Assembly: GCA_017643165.1 (NCBI GenBank)
Contig: JAEPNY010000002.1
Location: forward strand, 1 to 64,000
Direction of reading: 5' to 3'
DNA length: 64,000 bases
Source: Psychroserpens sp.
GTDB lineage: Bacteria > Bacteroidota > Bacteroidia > Flavobacteriales > Flavobacteriaceae
Below are positions 51,729 through 61,628 of this stretch, piece by piece (the first letter of the stretch is position 1; the number at the start of each line of letters is the position of its first letter). The position numbers and the translations under genes are program-made. The notes below the pieces were generated by a model. The model worked only from the letters and a program-made list of their open reading frames with translations, was not told the DNA's origin and did not search any database.

Positions 51729-52907
51729 ATGAGTGAAGATACGAGTAAGCGCTACGCACAAAGAGGTGTTTCTGCGTCAAAAGAAGACGTGCATAATGCT
51801 ATAAAGAACATTGATAAAGGTCTATTTCCTAAGGCATTTTGTAAAATTGTCCCGGACTATTTGACGAATGATGATGCGTATTGCTTGATCATGCATGCGG
51901 ATGGCGCCGGAACAAAGAGTTCTTTAGCCTATATGTATTGGAAAGAAACAGGTGACTTATCTGTATGGAAAGGGATTGCTCAGGACGCTTTAATTATGAA
52001 TATTGATGATTTGCTTTGTGTTGGAGCTACTGACAACATAATGCTGTCGTCCACGATAGGTCGAAATAAAAATGTAATTCCAGGTGACGTTATTTCAGCA
52101 ATAATAAATGGCACTGAGGAGTTAATAAATGATCTAAAAGCTTTCGGTGTTACCATTCATTCTACAGGAGGCGAAACTGCAGATGTAGGTGATTTAGTGC
52201 GCACAATTATTGTCGATTCAACGGTAACGGCTCGTATGAGACGTCAAGACGTAATTGATAATGCAAATATTCAAGCTGGCGATGTTATTGTTGGTTTAGA
52301 AAGTTTCGGTCAAGCAACTTATGAAACGGAATATAATGGAGGAATGGGCAGTAATGGGCTGACTTCAGCTAGGCATGATGTATTTCACAAATATTTAGCC
52401 GAAACCTATCCTGAAAGCTTTGATTCAGCTGTACCGGAAGATCTGGTGTATTCAGGTCAAACGAAACTCACAGATGCTGTTGAAGGCTCACCAATAGATG
52501 CTGGTAAATTAGTATTGTCACCTACAAGAACTTATGCACCAATTATTAAAACAATATTATCTAAATACAACGCTGATAATGTCCATGGTATGATTCATTG
52601 TTCGGGTGGAGCACAAACCAAAATTTTACATTTCGTGGATAGTTTGCATATTATAAAAGATAACATGTTTGCGATACCTCCACTATTTAAGCTGATCCAA
52701 GAGCAATCTAATACAGATTGGAAAGAAATGTATCAGGTATTTAATTGTGGTCATCGCATGGAATTATACGTTAATCCTGATATTGCAGAGGATATCATCA
52801 CTATTTCAAAATCATTTAATGTTAATGCACAAATCGTTGGACGCGTAGAAGCTTCAAATACTAAACGCTTAACGATCTCAAGTGAATATGGTGACTTTGA
52901 ATATTAG
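51729..52907 (+). CDS. purM: AIR synthase-related protein (PurM-like)
   Basis: About 392 residues with PurM-type order: N-terminal KRYAQRGVSASKEDVHNAI, ATP-binding CLIMHADGAGTKSSLAY, NIDDLLCVGAT, TGGETADVGD, and the C-terminal domain with GMIHCSGGAQTK and GHRMELYV. This variant is usual in Bacteroidota, where it is taken to be phosphoribosylformylglycinamidine cyclo-ligase of purine synthesis. It ends in a 4-bp overlap with the convergent membrane protein gene. Confidence 0.88.
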   Translation: MSEDTSKRYAQRGVSASKEDVHNAIKNIDKGLFPKAFCKIVPDYLTNDDAYCLIMHADGAGTKSSLAYMYWKETGDLSVWKGIAQDALIMNIDDLLCVGATDNIMLSSTIGRNKNVIPGDVISAIINGTEELINDLKAFGVTIHSTGGETADVGDLVRTIIVDSTVTARMRRQDVIDNANIQAGDVIVGLESFGQATYETEYNGGMGSNGLTSARHDVFHKYLAETYPESFDSAVPEDLVYSGQTKLTDAVEGSPIDAGKLVLSPTRTYAPIIKTILSKYNADNVHGMIHCSGGAQTKILHFVDSLHIIKDNMFAIPPLFKLIQEQSNTDWKEMYQVFNCGHRMELYVNPDIAEDIITISKSFNVNAQIVGRVEASNTKRLTISSEYGDFEY

Positions 52908-53215
52908 ATAAATCCTTTTATCAGTAACAGAAAAGCCGTAGTCCAAGCACCATCAAATAAGAATATGATGGTAAAAAATTTAATATTAGAAACACCTCTA
53001 ATTCGATAAAAACGAAGACGCTGTCTAATCTTTCGGTCACTTATCATAAACCATAACACGAAGACTAGAAACAACTTAGTTGATAACGCTAAGATTAGTT
53101 CAGGGTTAATTGCAGTAATTCCAATGGTCACTAGAAATGACCATAACACCATTGATTTGTAATAGTTGAGTATTGATCGTACTTGCTTTCGCATGTGCAT
53201 ATAACGCAACTTCAC
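52904..53215 (-). CDS. Hypothetical small membrane protein
   Basis: A 103-residue protein with three hydrophobic segments (about 22-38, 42-58 and 80-100) and a basic loop (ISDRKIRQRLRFYRIRG). The start may be MRKQV at 53194. Not recognised. It overlaps the AIR-synthase-like gene by 4 bases at the 3' ends and is divergent from prfA. Confidence 0.55.
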   Translation of the reverse strand: MKLRYMHMRKQVRSILNYYKSMVLWSFLVTIGITAINPELILALSTKLFLVFVLWFMISDRKIRQRLRFYRIRGVSNIKFFTIIFLFDGAWTTAFLLLIKGFI

Positions 53216-53254
53216 TTAAGATTATTTTTAATAACACGAAGAAGTTTTTCACTA

Positions 53255-53283
53255 TTGCTTATTCATAAATTATCGTATTTTTG
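53255..53283 (+). promoter_or_regulatory. Promoter of prfA
   Basis: TTG (53255-53257), 18 bp and TATTTTTG (53276-53283), 21 nt before the ATG. A textbook Bacteroidota promoter. Confidence 0.75.
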
Positions 53284-53304
53284 ATGCACAATTTTTGAAG
53301 ATAG

Positions 53305-54381
53305 ATGTTAGAGAAATTAGAAATCGTAAAGCAACGTTTTGATGAGGTTAGTGATCTCATTATACAACCTGATATTATTGCTGATCAAAAACGATACATA
53401 CAACTTAATAAAGAATATAAAGATCTACGCTTATTAATGGATAAGCGTGATTCATACATAGAGCTTACAAATAATTTACAGGAGGCTGAAGAGATTATCG
53501 CTGATGGAAGTGATGCCGAAATGGTAGAAATGGCTAAAATGCAATATGATGAAGCCAAGGAAGGTCTGCCTAAACTTGAAGAGGAGATTCGATTCTTGCT
53601 GATTCCTAAGGATCCGGATGATGCGAAAAATATTGTCGTAGAAGTTCGTGCAGGAACAGGAGGTGATGAAGCTAGTATATTTGCCGGAGATCTTTTTAGA
53701 ATGTATACCAAATATTGTGAAGGTAAAGGTTGGAATGTCAGCGTTGTAGATTTAAATGAAGGTACCGCTGGTGGTTATAAAGAAATTATTTTTGAGGTTA
53801 GTGGCGAAGATGTCTACGGAACAATGAAATTTGAGGCAGGCGTACATCGTGTTCAACGTGTTCCACAAACCGAAACACAAGGCCGTGTGCATACGAGTGC
53901 AGCGACAGTTATTGTTTTGCCAGAAGCTGAAGAGTTTGATGTTGAATTAGACATGAGCGAAGTGCGAATTGAGCGTACAACGTCTACAGGACCTGGAGGT
54001 CAATCTGTAAATACGACGTATTCTGCAATCAAATTACATCATGAACCAACAGGTATGATCGTATCGTGTCAGGATCAAAAATCATCACATAAAAATTTAG
54101 AAAAAGCCTTAAAAGTACTACGCTCTCGATTATACGAAATGGAATTGGCAAAAAAACAGGCCGCAGATTCCGAAAAACGAAAGAGTATGGTGAGCTCTGG
54201 AGATCGAAGTGCGAAGATTCGAACTTATAATTATCCTCAGGGACGTGTTACCGATCATAGAATTGGTCTTACATTATACGATCTTCAAAATATAATAAAT
54301 GGTGATATACAAAAGATTATCGATGAATTAATGCTAGCTGAAAACACCGAAAAGCTAAAAGCTAGCGACGAACATATTTAA
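53305..54381 (+). CDS. prfA: Peptide chain release factor 1
   Basis: A 358-residue release factor reading UAA and UAG. The stop-codon recognition loop is RVPQTETQG (PQT, equal to the PxT motif of RF1), and the peptidyl-tRNA hydrolysis motif is GGQ in [16 protein letters not shown]-terminal helical domain (1-100) is normal. It is followed by a hairpin that abuts pyrF. Confidence 0.97.
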   Translation: MLEKLEIVKQRFDEVSDLIIQPDIIADQKRYIQLNKEYKDLRLLMDKRDSYIELTNNLQEAEEIIADGSDAEMVEMAKMQYDEAKEGLPKLEEEIRFLLIPKDPDDAKNIVVEVRAGTGGDEASIFAGDLFRMYTKYCEGKGWNVSVVDLNEGTAGGYKEIIFEVSGEDVYGTMKFEAGVHRVQRVPQTETQGRVHTSAATVIVLPEAEEFDVELDMSEVRIERTTSTGPGGQSVNTTYSAIKLHHEPTGMIVSCQDQKSSHKNLEKALKVLRSRLYEMELAKKQAADSEKRKSMVSSGDRSAKIRTYNYPQGRVTDHRIGLTLYDLQNIINGDIQKIIDELMLAENTEKLKASDEHI

Positions 54382-54388
54382 TTATCTT

Positions 54389-54411
54389 AAGCCTCTATTG
54401 AGGCTTTTTTA
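54389..54411 (+). terminator. Hairpin with T-tract directly before the pyrF start
   Basis: AAGCCTC and GAGGCTT pair around TATT, then T6. It is 7 nt after the prfA stop and the T-tract ends 3 nt before the pyrF ATG. As a terminator it would cut pyrF off; see the separate finding. Confidence 0.75.
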
Positions 54412-54413
54412 TT

Positions 54414-55232
54414 ATGACAACAACCCAACTTGTAGAACAGATAAAACTTAAAGAATCCTTCTTGTGTATTGGTTTAGATGTGGATTTAGATAAAATCCCA
54501 AAACACTTACTTCAGGAAGACGATCCGATCTTCGCCTTTAATAAAGCAATAATCGATGCAACTCATCATCTCTGTGTTGCTTATAAACCGAATACAGCGT
54601 TTTATGAAGCTTATGGACTTGAAGGCTGGAGAGCACTCGAAAAGACGATAGAATACCTAGATGAAAATTGTCCAAACCACTTTACGATTGCTGATGCTAA
54701 ACGCGGTGATATTGGAAATACAAGTACCATGTATGCTAAGGCCTTTTTCCAGGACTTAAACTTTGATAGCGTTACAGTAGCACCTTACATGGGGAAAGAC
54801 TCTGTTGAGCCATTTTTAGCTTTTGAAAATAAACATGCTATTCTTTTAGCTCTAACCTCTAATCAAGGTGCGTTTGATTTTCAAACAAAAGAAATTCAAA
54901 ACAGAGAACTCTATAAACAGGTATTGGAGACTTCAAAATCTTGGAATAATAGCGATCGCTTAATGTATGTCGTAGGCGCAACAAAAGCTGAATATCTAGA
55001 AGGAATAAGGCAAATAATTCCAGATGCGTTTCTATTGGTGCCAGGAGTTGGGGCTCAAGGCGGAAGTCTACAAGAGGTATGTAAATATGGTATGACGGAA
55101 CAGATTGGTTTACTCATTAATTCGTCTCGAGGCATACTTTATGCTTCTCAAGCATCTGATTTTGCAGAAGCTGCAGCAGCCAAAGCAAAAGCACTTCAAT
55201 CAGATATGTCAGCTATTCTAAGAACGCTGTAG
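54414..55232 (+). CDS. pyrF: Orotidine 5'-phosphate decarboxylase, type 2
   Basis: A 272-residue enzyme releasing CO2 from OMP to make UMP. Type 2 form: [42 protein letters not shown] (catalytic D-K-D), and [12 protein letters not shown]. The start is fixed by the conserved [12 protein letters not shown] terminator-like hairpin precedes it by 3 nt. The next gene begins 4 nt after its stop. Confidence 0.94.
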   Translation: MTTTQLVEQIKLKESFLCIGLDVDLDKIPKHLLQEDDPIFAFNKAIIDATHHLCVAYKPNTAFYEAYGLEGWRALEKTIEYLDENCPNHFTIADAKRGDIGNTSTMYAKAFFQDLNFDSVTVAPYMGKDSVEPFLAFENKHAILLALTSNQGAFDFQTKEIQNRELYKQVLETSKSWNNSDRLMYVVGATKAEYLEGIRQIIPDAFLLVPGVGAQGGSLQEVCKYGMTEQIGLLINSSRGILYASQASDFAEAAAAKAKALQSDMSAILRTL

Positions 55233-55236
55233 TACA

Positions 55237-56016
55237 ATGAACTTTATAGATCAGTTAGAACGTGAAATTAGTTTTGCATCAACACCAAAACGAATTGTTT
55301 CTTTGGTGCCATCCCAAACCGAACTTCTAGTCGATCTTGGTTTAGAGTCGTCAATAGTAGGTTTGACCAAGTTTTGTGTTCACCCTAAATCTTTAAGATC
55401 TATAAAAACAGTAGTTGGTGGAACTAAATCAGTTGATTTCAATAAGATTCGTGATTTAAATCCTGATATTATTCTATGTAATAAGGAAGAAAACACAGAG
55501 GACATGATTCTTGAGTTAGAAAAGATCGCTCCTGTTCATATTAGTGATATTTATACTCTTGACGATGCTTTGGAACTTATTCGTATGTATGCTGATCTTT
55601 TCAATACTGAGGTAAACGCTTCGAAATTGATTTCTGAAATTGAAGCAGCTTATAAAGAATTCAGTATTTGGATTCATAAACAATCCAAATTAAGAGTTGT
55701 CTATTTTATCTGGAAGGAGCCTTGGATGGTCGCCGCAAATTCAACATTTATAGATGAAATGTTATCCCTCAATAAATTCGATAATTACTTCTCCAAATTA
55801 GAACGATACCCAGAAATACGATTAGAAGATATAGATGATTCTGTCGATTTGTTGTTGTTTTCTAGTGAGCCTTTTCCATTTAAGGATAAACATTTAAAGG
55901 AGGTATATGATAAATTTCCAAAGTCCAAAATAAAGATCGTTGATGGTGAGTACTTTTCTTGGTACGGATCTCGATTGCGTAGGGCCTTCGACTATTTCAG
56001 ATCACTAAGAACCTGA
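55237..56016 (+). CDS. Helical backbone metal-receptor (BtuF/FhuD-like) protein without signal peptide
   Basis: A 259-residue two-lobed substrate-binding fold: RIVSLVPSQTELLVDLG, VVGGTKSVDFNKIRDLNPDIILCNKE, a long central helix near 120-150, and a C-lobe with WKEPWMVAANSTFIDEML. ABC binding proteins of this kind for cobalamin or siderophores normally have a signal or lipobox; this one has neither, so it is probably cytosolic with another task. It follows pyrF by 4 nt. B12 binding would fit the downstream B12-dependent mutase, but that is speculative. Confidence 0.85.
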   Translation: MNFIDQLEREISFASTPKRIVSLVPSQTELLVDLGLESSIVGLTKFCVHPKSLRSIKTVVGGTKSVDFNKIRDLNPDIILCNKEENTEDMILELEKIAPVHISDIYTLDDALELIRMYADLFNTEVNASKLISEIEAAYKEFSIWIHKQSKLRVVYFIWKEPWMVAANSTFIDEMLSLNKFDNYFSKLERYPEIRLEDIDDSVDLLLFSSEPFPFKDKHLKEVYDKFPKSKIKIVDGEYFSWYGSRLRRAFDYFRSLRT

Positions 56017-56021
56017 ATTGA

Positions 56022-56222
56022 TTAATTCTGCTGAACCGTATCTAATCCTCTAATTAGATATTCCAATTTATTGATCTTGTGAAGTAACTTAATTGCGCGA
56101 TATTCAGAAATATCACTTAGTGCAGAGTCAGTATGTCTTACATTATATGCCTCTTCCATAAGTCGCTTGTAGCGCTGAAGTAACACGGCTTGATGGTTAA
56201 TATATTTTTTAGAGTACTTCAT
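56022..56222 (-). CDS. Small helical protein, paralogue A
   Basis: A 66-residue charged helical protein. Its segment RYKRLMEEAYNVRHTDSALS followed by DISEYRAIKLLHKINKLE aligns with residues 33-72 of the protein encoded at 56985-57218, so they are paralogues. The pattern recalls the short Lacal_2735-type family of flavobacteria (LMxEAYxLS…SD…A…IxxQIExL), of unknown function. Start ATG 56222. Confidence 0.55.
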   Translation of the reverse strand: MKYSKKYINHQAVLLQRYKRLMEEAYNVRHTDSALSDISEYRAIKLLHKINKLEYLIRGLDTVQQN

Positions 56223-56296
56223 TGGATTAGTTAACTGTATTAAATGTATACAAAATATTGATACAGCGCAAATTAAATTAAAATCAAGGGTGTTAA

Positions 56297-56388
56297 AATA
56301 AAAAAATCGACCTCAGGACAAGATCGATTTTTGCAACTAACTTTTCTAATTCAAAATGAATAATGAGAGGCATTATTCTTACTAACTG
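56297..56388 (-). ncRNA. Candidate small RNA
   Basis: On the minus strand a near-consensus -7 element CATCTTTG (56399-56392) is followed by about 90 nt with hairpin AATAAT/ATTATT (56359-56364 and 56372-56377) and a terminator-like hairpin AAAAATCGA/TCGATTTTT (56302-56310 and 56324-56332) with a T-run on the minus strand. No protein-like frame of note lies within. The unit is only inferred. Confidence 0.35.
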
Positions 56389-56481
56389 TTACAAAGATGC
56401 TGTTTATTTCAATATGTAATGTTATGTTAATATTAGCATATCATTAAAAATCATTTAATAATTTTAAGTAAATACCTAATT

Positions 56482-56988
56482 ATGAATAAAATAATTACGC
56501 TAGTAGCCCTCTTATTTGGGCTAACGGTTTCAGCTCAAAATGACAATTGTAACTGTTGTACATCCCAACATGAAGCATTCGATTTTTGGATAGGTGATTG
56601 GGAAGTGACCAATCCGCAAGGCGTGAAAGTAGGAGAGAACGAAATTATTAAAACCCAAGCCAATTGTTTATTAATTGAAAACTGGGTAAGTTCTAACGGT
56701 CAATCAACAGGAATGAGTCAGAATTTCTACAATCGTCAAACAAAACAATGGGAACAACTTTGGATTGATAATCAAGGAGGAAATCTAAAATTGAAAGGAA
56801 ATCGCGTTGGGAATCAAATGATTTTACGAACAGATGATGCCACTAATCAAGACGGAAAAACATTTTTTCATCGTGTTACGTGGACTGCAAACGATGATGG
56901 CTCCGTAAGACAGCTATGGGAAACTATCGTCGAAAATAGTACCTCTACCGTCGTCTTCGATGGTTTATATAGGAAAAAGCAAAATTAA
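56482..56988 (+). CDS. DUF1579-like exported protein
   Basis: A 168-residue protein with a signal peptide (…GLTVSA, then Q), a Cys cluster (NDNCNCCTS), and the domain start HEAFDFWIGDWEVTNPQG, which is characteristic of DUF1579-like eight-stranded barrels. The closing VFDGLYRKKQ fits too. Function unknown, perhaps lipid or small-molecule binding. It lies between the two small paralogue genes and shares a 4-base overlap with the second. Confidence 0.8.
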   Translation: MNKIITLVALLFGLTVSAQNDNCNCCTSQHEAFDFWIGDWEVTNPQGVKVGENEIIKTQANCLLIENWVSSNGQSTGMSQNFYNRQTKQWEQLWIDNQGGNLKLKGNRVGNQMILRTDDATNQDGKTFFHRVTWTANDDGSVRQLWETIVENSTSTVVFDGLYRKKQN

Positions 56989-57218
56989 ACTAGGCTCAAG
57001 CTAAGCTTCGTATCTAATTGCGTTATGCGATGCATTACCTGAGTAGCTTCATACTCAAAAATATCGCTCAGCTCATTATCGTTTTCCATATAATTATACG
57101 CGTCTTCAATAAGAACCGAATATTGGGCAACTAATAATTGCTTTTCTTTAATAAGATTATCAATAGTTATCACAACGGATGGTTTAGTAATTTCTCTCAA
57201 TTTAGAGGAATTATTCAA
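56985..57218 (-). CDS. Small helical protein, paralogue B
   Basis: A 77-residue protein. The second half (VAQYSVLIEDAYNYMENDNE and LSDIFEYEATQVMHRITQLD) matches the protein at 56022-56222; shared residues include AYN, LSDI, EY, H and I. It is convergent with the DUF1579-like gene with 4 bases of overlap. Function unknown. Confidence 0.55.
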   Translation of the reverse strand: MNNSSKLREITKPSVVITIDNLIKEKQLLVAQYSVLIEDAYNYMENDNELSDIFEYEATQVMHRITQLDTKLSLSLV

Positions 57219-57269
57219 GAAAAGTGTTAAAATTGTTTAAAAGTTTTTAAAAAAACTTAAACAAAATTA

Positions 57270-57977
57270 TCAATCCTGCATCGCGAATACCTTTTGAAGT
57301 AACGTTGTTGTGCGCGATGAAACTTTGTTTCTGATCTCTTTTTCTTCAACCGCAATCATGGTATATACACCTTCTAAAGCTTCATTAGTTACATAATCCG
57401 TGAGGTCTGGATTAACGTTATTTGTGAAAGGAATGTTGTTATACTTGTTAATCAAATTAGACCAAATTTGATCAGCTCCTACCTTAGAGAATGAGTTGTT
57501 AATTACTGGTTTGAATTTATCGTACAAGGCCGTTTTAGTTTTGTTAGATAAATAGGATGTAGCAGCATTGTCGGCGCCAAGTAGAATAGATTTAGCATCC
57601 TGAAATGTAATGCCTTTAACAGCATCAACAAAAATTGGTGTTGCTTCTTTGACAGCATCTTCAGCAGCACGATTAAGTACTTTTAATCCTTCATCGGCCA
57701 AATTCCCTAAACCAATATCTCGTAATCCTTTATCGACTTTCTTCAATTCGTCTGGAAGTAAGATCTTAACTAGTTCGTTTTTAAAAAAACCATCCTTTTG
57801 AGTCAGTTTACTCACTTGCTTATCAATTCCGAAATTTAGAGCTTGTCTAAGGCCAGATGCAATGTCAGCGTTGCTTATTGTTCCTGTCTGTTGCGGAAGA
57901 CTATTAACGACGTCTTGTAATTCGGCACAAGCGGTCAAATTAAAAATTAAAATAAAGGCTATTACTTTACGAATCAT
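57270..57977 (-). CDS. DUF4197 lipoprotein
   Basis: About 235 residues with lipobox (LIFNLTAC) and an all-helical DUF4197 body: ISNADIASGLRQALNFGID, KILLPDELKKVDKGLRDIGLG, FQDAKSILLGADNAATSYL and DYVTNEALEGVYTMIAVEE. I start at MIRKVIAF (57977): the longer frame begins at 58025, upstream of the promoter element TATATTTG (58007-58000). The family is widespread and of unknown function. Confidence 0.87.
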   Translation of the reverse strand: MIRKVIAFILIFNLTACAELQDVVNSLPQQTGTISNADIASGLRQALNFGIDKQVSKLTQKDGFFKNELVKILLPDELKKVDKGLRDIGLGNLADEGLKVLNRAAEDAVKEATPIFVDAVKGITFQDAKSILLGADNAATSYLSNKTKTALYDKFKPVINNSFSKVGADQIWSNLINKYNNIPFTNNVNPDLTDYVTNEALEGVYTMIAVEEKEIRNKVSSRTTTLLQKVFAMQD

Positions 57978-57999
57978 GATATCAGGGTTTAAAAAAAAA

Positions 58000-58007
58000 C
58001 AAATATA
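58000..58007 (-). promoter_or_regulatory. Promoter -7 element of the DUF4197 gene
   Basis: Minus-strand TATATTTG matches TAnnTTTG and lies 22 nt before the chosen start. Confidence 0.6.
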
Positions 58008-58120
58008 GTTATTCAACCAAAGCAATAGGGAAATTCAGAGTTTGAATTATTAACGAAATACCCTGTTATAAGTTTACTTATATATTTCTTAAATACATGT
58101 GGTGTTTTTTGAATATTCCG

Positions 58121-58128
58121 TAAATTTG
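58121..58128 (+). promoter_or_regulatory. Promoter -7 element of the fused mutase gene
   Basis: TAAATTTG matches TAnnTTTG. It lies inside a longer open frame starting at 58099 and therefore favours the ATG at 58156. Confidence 0.65.
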
Positions 58129-58155
58129 TGCACCGAAAAACTCAAAAAATTACGA

Positions 58156-61100
58156 ATGAAGCAAGTTGCGCCTTATAACCCTAAGCATAAAGTTAGAATT
58201 GTAACAGCGGCATCGTTGTTTGATGGTCATGATGCATCCATAAATATTATGCGTCGAATCATTCAAGCCACTGGTGTTGAAGTTATACATTTAGGTCATG
58301 ATCGAAGTGTTGAAGAAGTGGTAAATACTGCGATTCAAGAGGACGTTAATGCCATATGTTTGACATCTTATCAAGGCGGCCATAATGAGTATTTTAAATA
58401 CATGCATGATCTGCTTAAAGAAAAAGGTGCTGGTCATATCAAGATCTTTGGTGGCGGAGGTGGTGTAATATTACCTTCAGAAATTAAGGAGTTAATGGAT
58501 TATGGAATCGACCGCATTTATTCGCCTGACGATGGACGTGAAATGGGATTACAAGGAATGATCAACGATCTTGTTGAGAAATCAGATTTTGCCATTGGCG
58601 ATGCTTTAAATGGCGAATTAGATGTGTTGCCTAGTAAAAATCCTAAGGCTATCGCGAGAGTAATCTCTTCTGCAGAAAACTTTCCAGAAGTGGCAAAAGC
58701 GACATTAGATGAAATTCATTCTAAAAATAAAACCTCTAATACACCTGTTCTCGGAATTACTGGAACTGGTGGTGCTGGGAAATCCAGTTTGGTGGATGAA
58801 CTTGTTCGTCGTTTCTTAATCGACTTTCCTGAAAAAACAATAGGGATTATTTCTGTTGATCCGTCAAAACGTAAAACAGGTGGTGCCTTATTAGGAGATA
58901 GAATTCGAATGAATGCGATTAACTCACCTAGAGTATATATGAGGAGTTTGGCAACACGCCAATCAAATCTTGCGCTTTCAAAATATGTGAACGAAGCTGT
59001 TGAAGTTTTAAAAGCGGCCGAGTTTGACTTGATCATTTTAGAAACATCAGGTATTGGACAATCGGATACCGAGATTATTGAGCACAGTGATGTTTCATTA
59101 TATGTAATGACACCAGAATTTGGGGCGGCAACACAACTTGAGAAGATTGATATGCTTGATTTTGCAGATTTAGTTGCCATCAATAAATTCGATAAACGTG
59201 GTTCTTTAGATGCGCTTCGCGATGTGAAAAAACAGTACATGCGTAACAATAATCTTTGGGATACGCCACAAGATGAATTGCCAGTATTTGGAACTATAGC
59301 TTCTCAGTTCAACGATCCAGGAATGAATACCCTATACAAGGCTATTATGGATAAGTTGGTTGAAAAAACAGAAACCGACTTAAAATCTACATTTCATATT
59401 ACCAATGAAATGAGTGAGAAGATTTTTGTTATTCCTCCAGCGAGAACACGTTACCTTTCAGAAATTGCCGAAAATAATCGTGCTTACGATAAAACTGCTA
59501 ACGAACAAGTTGAAGTAGCTCAAAAATTATACGGAATCTATAAAACAATTGAATCTGTTCTTGAGGCCACTCCTAGCTTGGATAAATCAGGCATTGATAG
59601 TGCAAGTTTGCAAAATTCGTCAGAAGCTAATAATGACTTTTTGAAGTTATTGATTGCTGAATTCGATCGTGTAAAACTTAATTTAGACCCTTACAATTGG
59701 GAGGTTATAACAGGTTGGGATAATAAGGTGAACCGTTATAAAGACCCTATCTATACCTTCAAGGTACGTGATAAAGAAATTAAGATTGAGACACATACAG
59801 AGTCACTATCCCATACACAAATACCAAAAGTTGCTTTGCCTAAGTATCAAGCTTGGGGAGATATTTTACGTTGGACATTGCAAGAAAATGTTCCAGGAGA
59901 GTTTCCGTTTACGTCCGGTCTATATCCTTTCAAAAGAACAGGTGAAGATCCAGCCCGAATGTTTGCTGGAGAAGGTGGTCCAGAGCGTACGAATAGACGA
60001 TTCCATTATGTGAGTCAAGGGATGCCAGCGAAACGATTGTCGACTGCGTTTGACAGTGTTACGCTATATGGTAATGATCCTGATCATCGACCAGATATTT
60101 ATGGAAAAATTGGAAATGCTGGCGTTTCTATTTGTTGTTTGGACGACGCCAAGAAATTATATTCTGGATTTAATCTAGCTGATGTCATGACCTCTGTGAG
60201 TATGACAATCAACGGACCAGCACCTATGTTATTAGGCTTCTTTATGAATGCTGCTATAGACCAGCAATGTGAGATCTACATAAAGGAGAATAGTTTAGAA
60301 GCGGAGATAGAAGCCAAGATTAAAAAGATTTACGCGAAGAAAGGTATTGAACGTCCAGTATACCAAGGAGATTTGCCTGAAGGTAATGATGGATTAGGAT
60401 TATTTCTATTAGGTGTAACTGGAGATGAAGTATTACCTCAAGATGTCTATAACGATATAAAAACCAAAACAATCGCTCAGGTAAGAGGTACTGTGCAAGC
60501 CGATATTCTCAAAGAAGACCAAGCACAAAATACTTGTATTTTCTCTACCGAATTTGCATTGCGTTTAATGGGTGATGTTCAAGAATACTTTATTGATAAC
60601 AATGTTCGTAATTTCTATTCTGTTTCGATATCTGGATATCATATAGCCGAAGCAGGAGCGAACCCAATTTCACAATTGGCGTTTACCTTAGCTAATGGGT
60701 TCACATATGTGGAATACTACTTATCAAGAGGAATGGACATTAATAAATTTGGACCGAACTTATCGTTCTTTTTCTCCAATGGTATCGATCCTGAATACGC
60801 AGTAATTGGACGTGTTGCACGTAAGATTTGGTCGAAAGCATTAAAACATAAGTATGGTGCAAACCCAAGAGCACAAATGCTGAAGTATCATATTCAGACT
60901 TCCGGACGTAGTTTACATGCGCAGGAAATAGATTTCAATGATATTCGTACTACATTACAAGCGTTGTATGCCATTTATGATAACTGTAATTCATTGCATA
61001 CCAATGCTTATGATGAAGCGATTACAACACCTACGGAAGAGTCTGTGCGTCGTGCTATGGCGATTCAGTTAATTATCAATAAAGAATTAGGATTAGCAAA

Positions 61101-61578
61101 GAACGAAAATCCTATCCAAGGATCCTTCATCATCGAAGAGCTCACCGATCTTGTTGAGGAAGCAGTACTTATGGAGTTTGACCGAATCACAGAGCGTGGT
61201 GGTGTATTGGGTGCAATGGAAACTATGTATCAGCGTAGTAAGATTCAGGAGGAAAGTTTGTACTATGAAACATTGAAGCATAACGGACAATTTCCAATCA
61301 TAGGTGTGAATACATTCTTAAGTAGTAAAGGTTCGCCAACGGTTGTTCCAATGGAAGTGATCAGAGCTACGGAAGAAGAGAAACAAATTCAGATCAAAAC
61401 TTTAGAAAATCTGCATAGCTCGAATGATACGTTCGAACTATTAAAAGATCTTCAACACAAAGCCATTAATAACCAAAATATCTTTGAAGCTTTAATGGAA
61501 GTATGTAAAGTATGTTCTTTAGGACAGATTACTTCAGCCTTGTTTGAGGTAGGAGGTCAATATCGAAGAAATATGTAA
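58156..61578 (+). CDS. icmF: Fused B12-dependent acyl-CoA mutase (IcmF architecture)
   Basis: About 1140 residues in one chain: a B12-binding domain (about 10-145, with the cobalamin motif DGHDASINI…GGGGG); a MeaB-like G-protein chaperone (about 190-420, P-loop GTGGAGKSS, and NKFDKRG); and a methylmalonyl/isobutyryl-CoA mutase barrel (about 560-1100). This order defines IcmF, which interconverts isobutyryl- and butyryl-CoA, or related acyl-CoAs, with its own chaperone. Substrate choice cannot be told from motifs alone. Start [15 protein letters not shown] is set by the promoter at 58121-58128. Confidence 0.92.
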   Translation: MKQVAPYNPKHKVRIVTAASLFDGHDASINIMRRIIQATGVEVIHLGHDRSVEEVVNTAIQEDVNAICLTSYQGGHNEYFKYMHDLLKEKGAGHIKIFGGGGGVILPSEIKELMDYGIDRIYSPDDGREMGLQGMINDLVEKSDFAIGDALNGELDVLPSKNPKAIARVISSAENFPEVAKATLDEIHSKNKTSNTPVLGITGTGGAGKSSLVDELVRRFLIDFPEKTIGIISVDPSKRKTGGALLGDRIRMNAINSPRVYMRSLATRQSNLALSKYVNEAVEVLKAAEFDLIILETSGIGQSDTEIIEHSDVSLYVMTPEFGAATQLEKIDMLDFADLVAINKFDKRGSLDALRDVKKQYMRNNNLWDTPQDELPVFGTIASQFNDPGMNTLYKAIMDKLVEKTETDLKSTFHITNEMSEKIFVIPPARTRYLSEIAENNRAYDKTANEQVEVAQKLYGIYKTIESVLEATPSLDKSGIDSASLQNSSEANNDFLKLLIAEFDRVKLNLDPYNWEVITGWDNKVNRYKDPIYTFKVRDKEIKIETHTESLSHTQIPKVALPKYQAWGDILRWTLQENVPGEFPFTSGLYPFKRTGEDPARMFAGEGGPERTNRRFHYVSQGMPAKRLSTAFDSVTLYGNDPDHRPDIYGKIGNAGVSICCLDDAKKLYSGFNLADVMTSVSMTINGPAPMLLGFFMNAAIDQQCEIYIKENSLEAEIEAKIKKIYAKKGIERPVYQGDLPEGNDGLGLFLLGVTGDEVLPQDVYNDIKTKTIAQVRGTVQADILKEDQAQNTCIFSTEFALRLMGDVQEYFIDNNVRNFYSVSISGYHIAEAGANPISQLAFTLANGFTYVEYYLSRGMDINKFGPNLSFFFSNGIDPEYAVIGRVARKIWSKALKHKYGANPRAQMLKYHIQTSGRSLHAQEIDFNDIRTTLQALYAIYDNCNSLHTNAYDEAITTPTEESVRRAMAIQLIINKELGLAKNENPIQGSFIIEELTDLVEEAVLMEFDRITERGGVLGAMETMYQRSKIQEESLYYETLKHNGQFPIIGVNTFLSSKGSPTVVPMEVIRATEEEKQIQIKTLENLHSSNDTFELLKDLQHKAINNQNIFEALMEVCKVCSLGQITSALFEVGGQYRRNM

Positions 61579-61594
61579 CAAACACATAACCAAT

Positions 61595-61628
61595 AAAAAA
61601 ACCGCTTCTCTAAAAAGCGGTTTTTTTA
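61595..61628. terminator. Terminator after the fused mutase gene
   Basis: AAAACCGCTT and AAGCGGTTTT pair around CTCTAAA-like loop bases, with A- and T-runs, between convergent genes. Confidence 0.85.

Noticed and set aside
53385..53711. Minus-strand frame of 108 residues inside prfA
   Set aside because: Ser-rich shadow of the prfA frame; no start context and no homology that I recognise.
58099..58155. N-terminal extension of the fused mutase
   Set aside because: The promoter element TAAATTTG lies within it, and the extra residues do not resemble the family.
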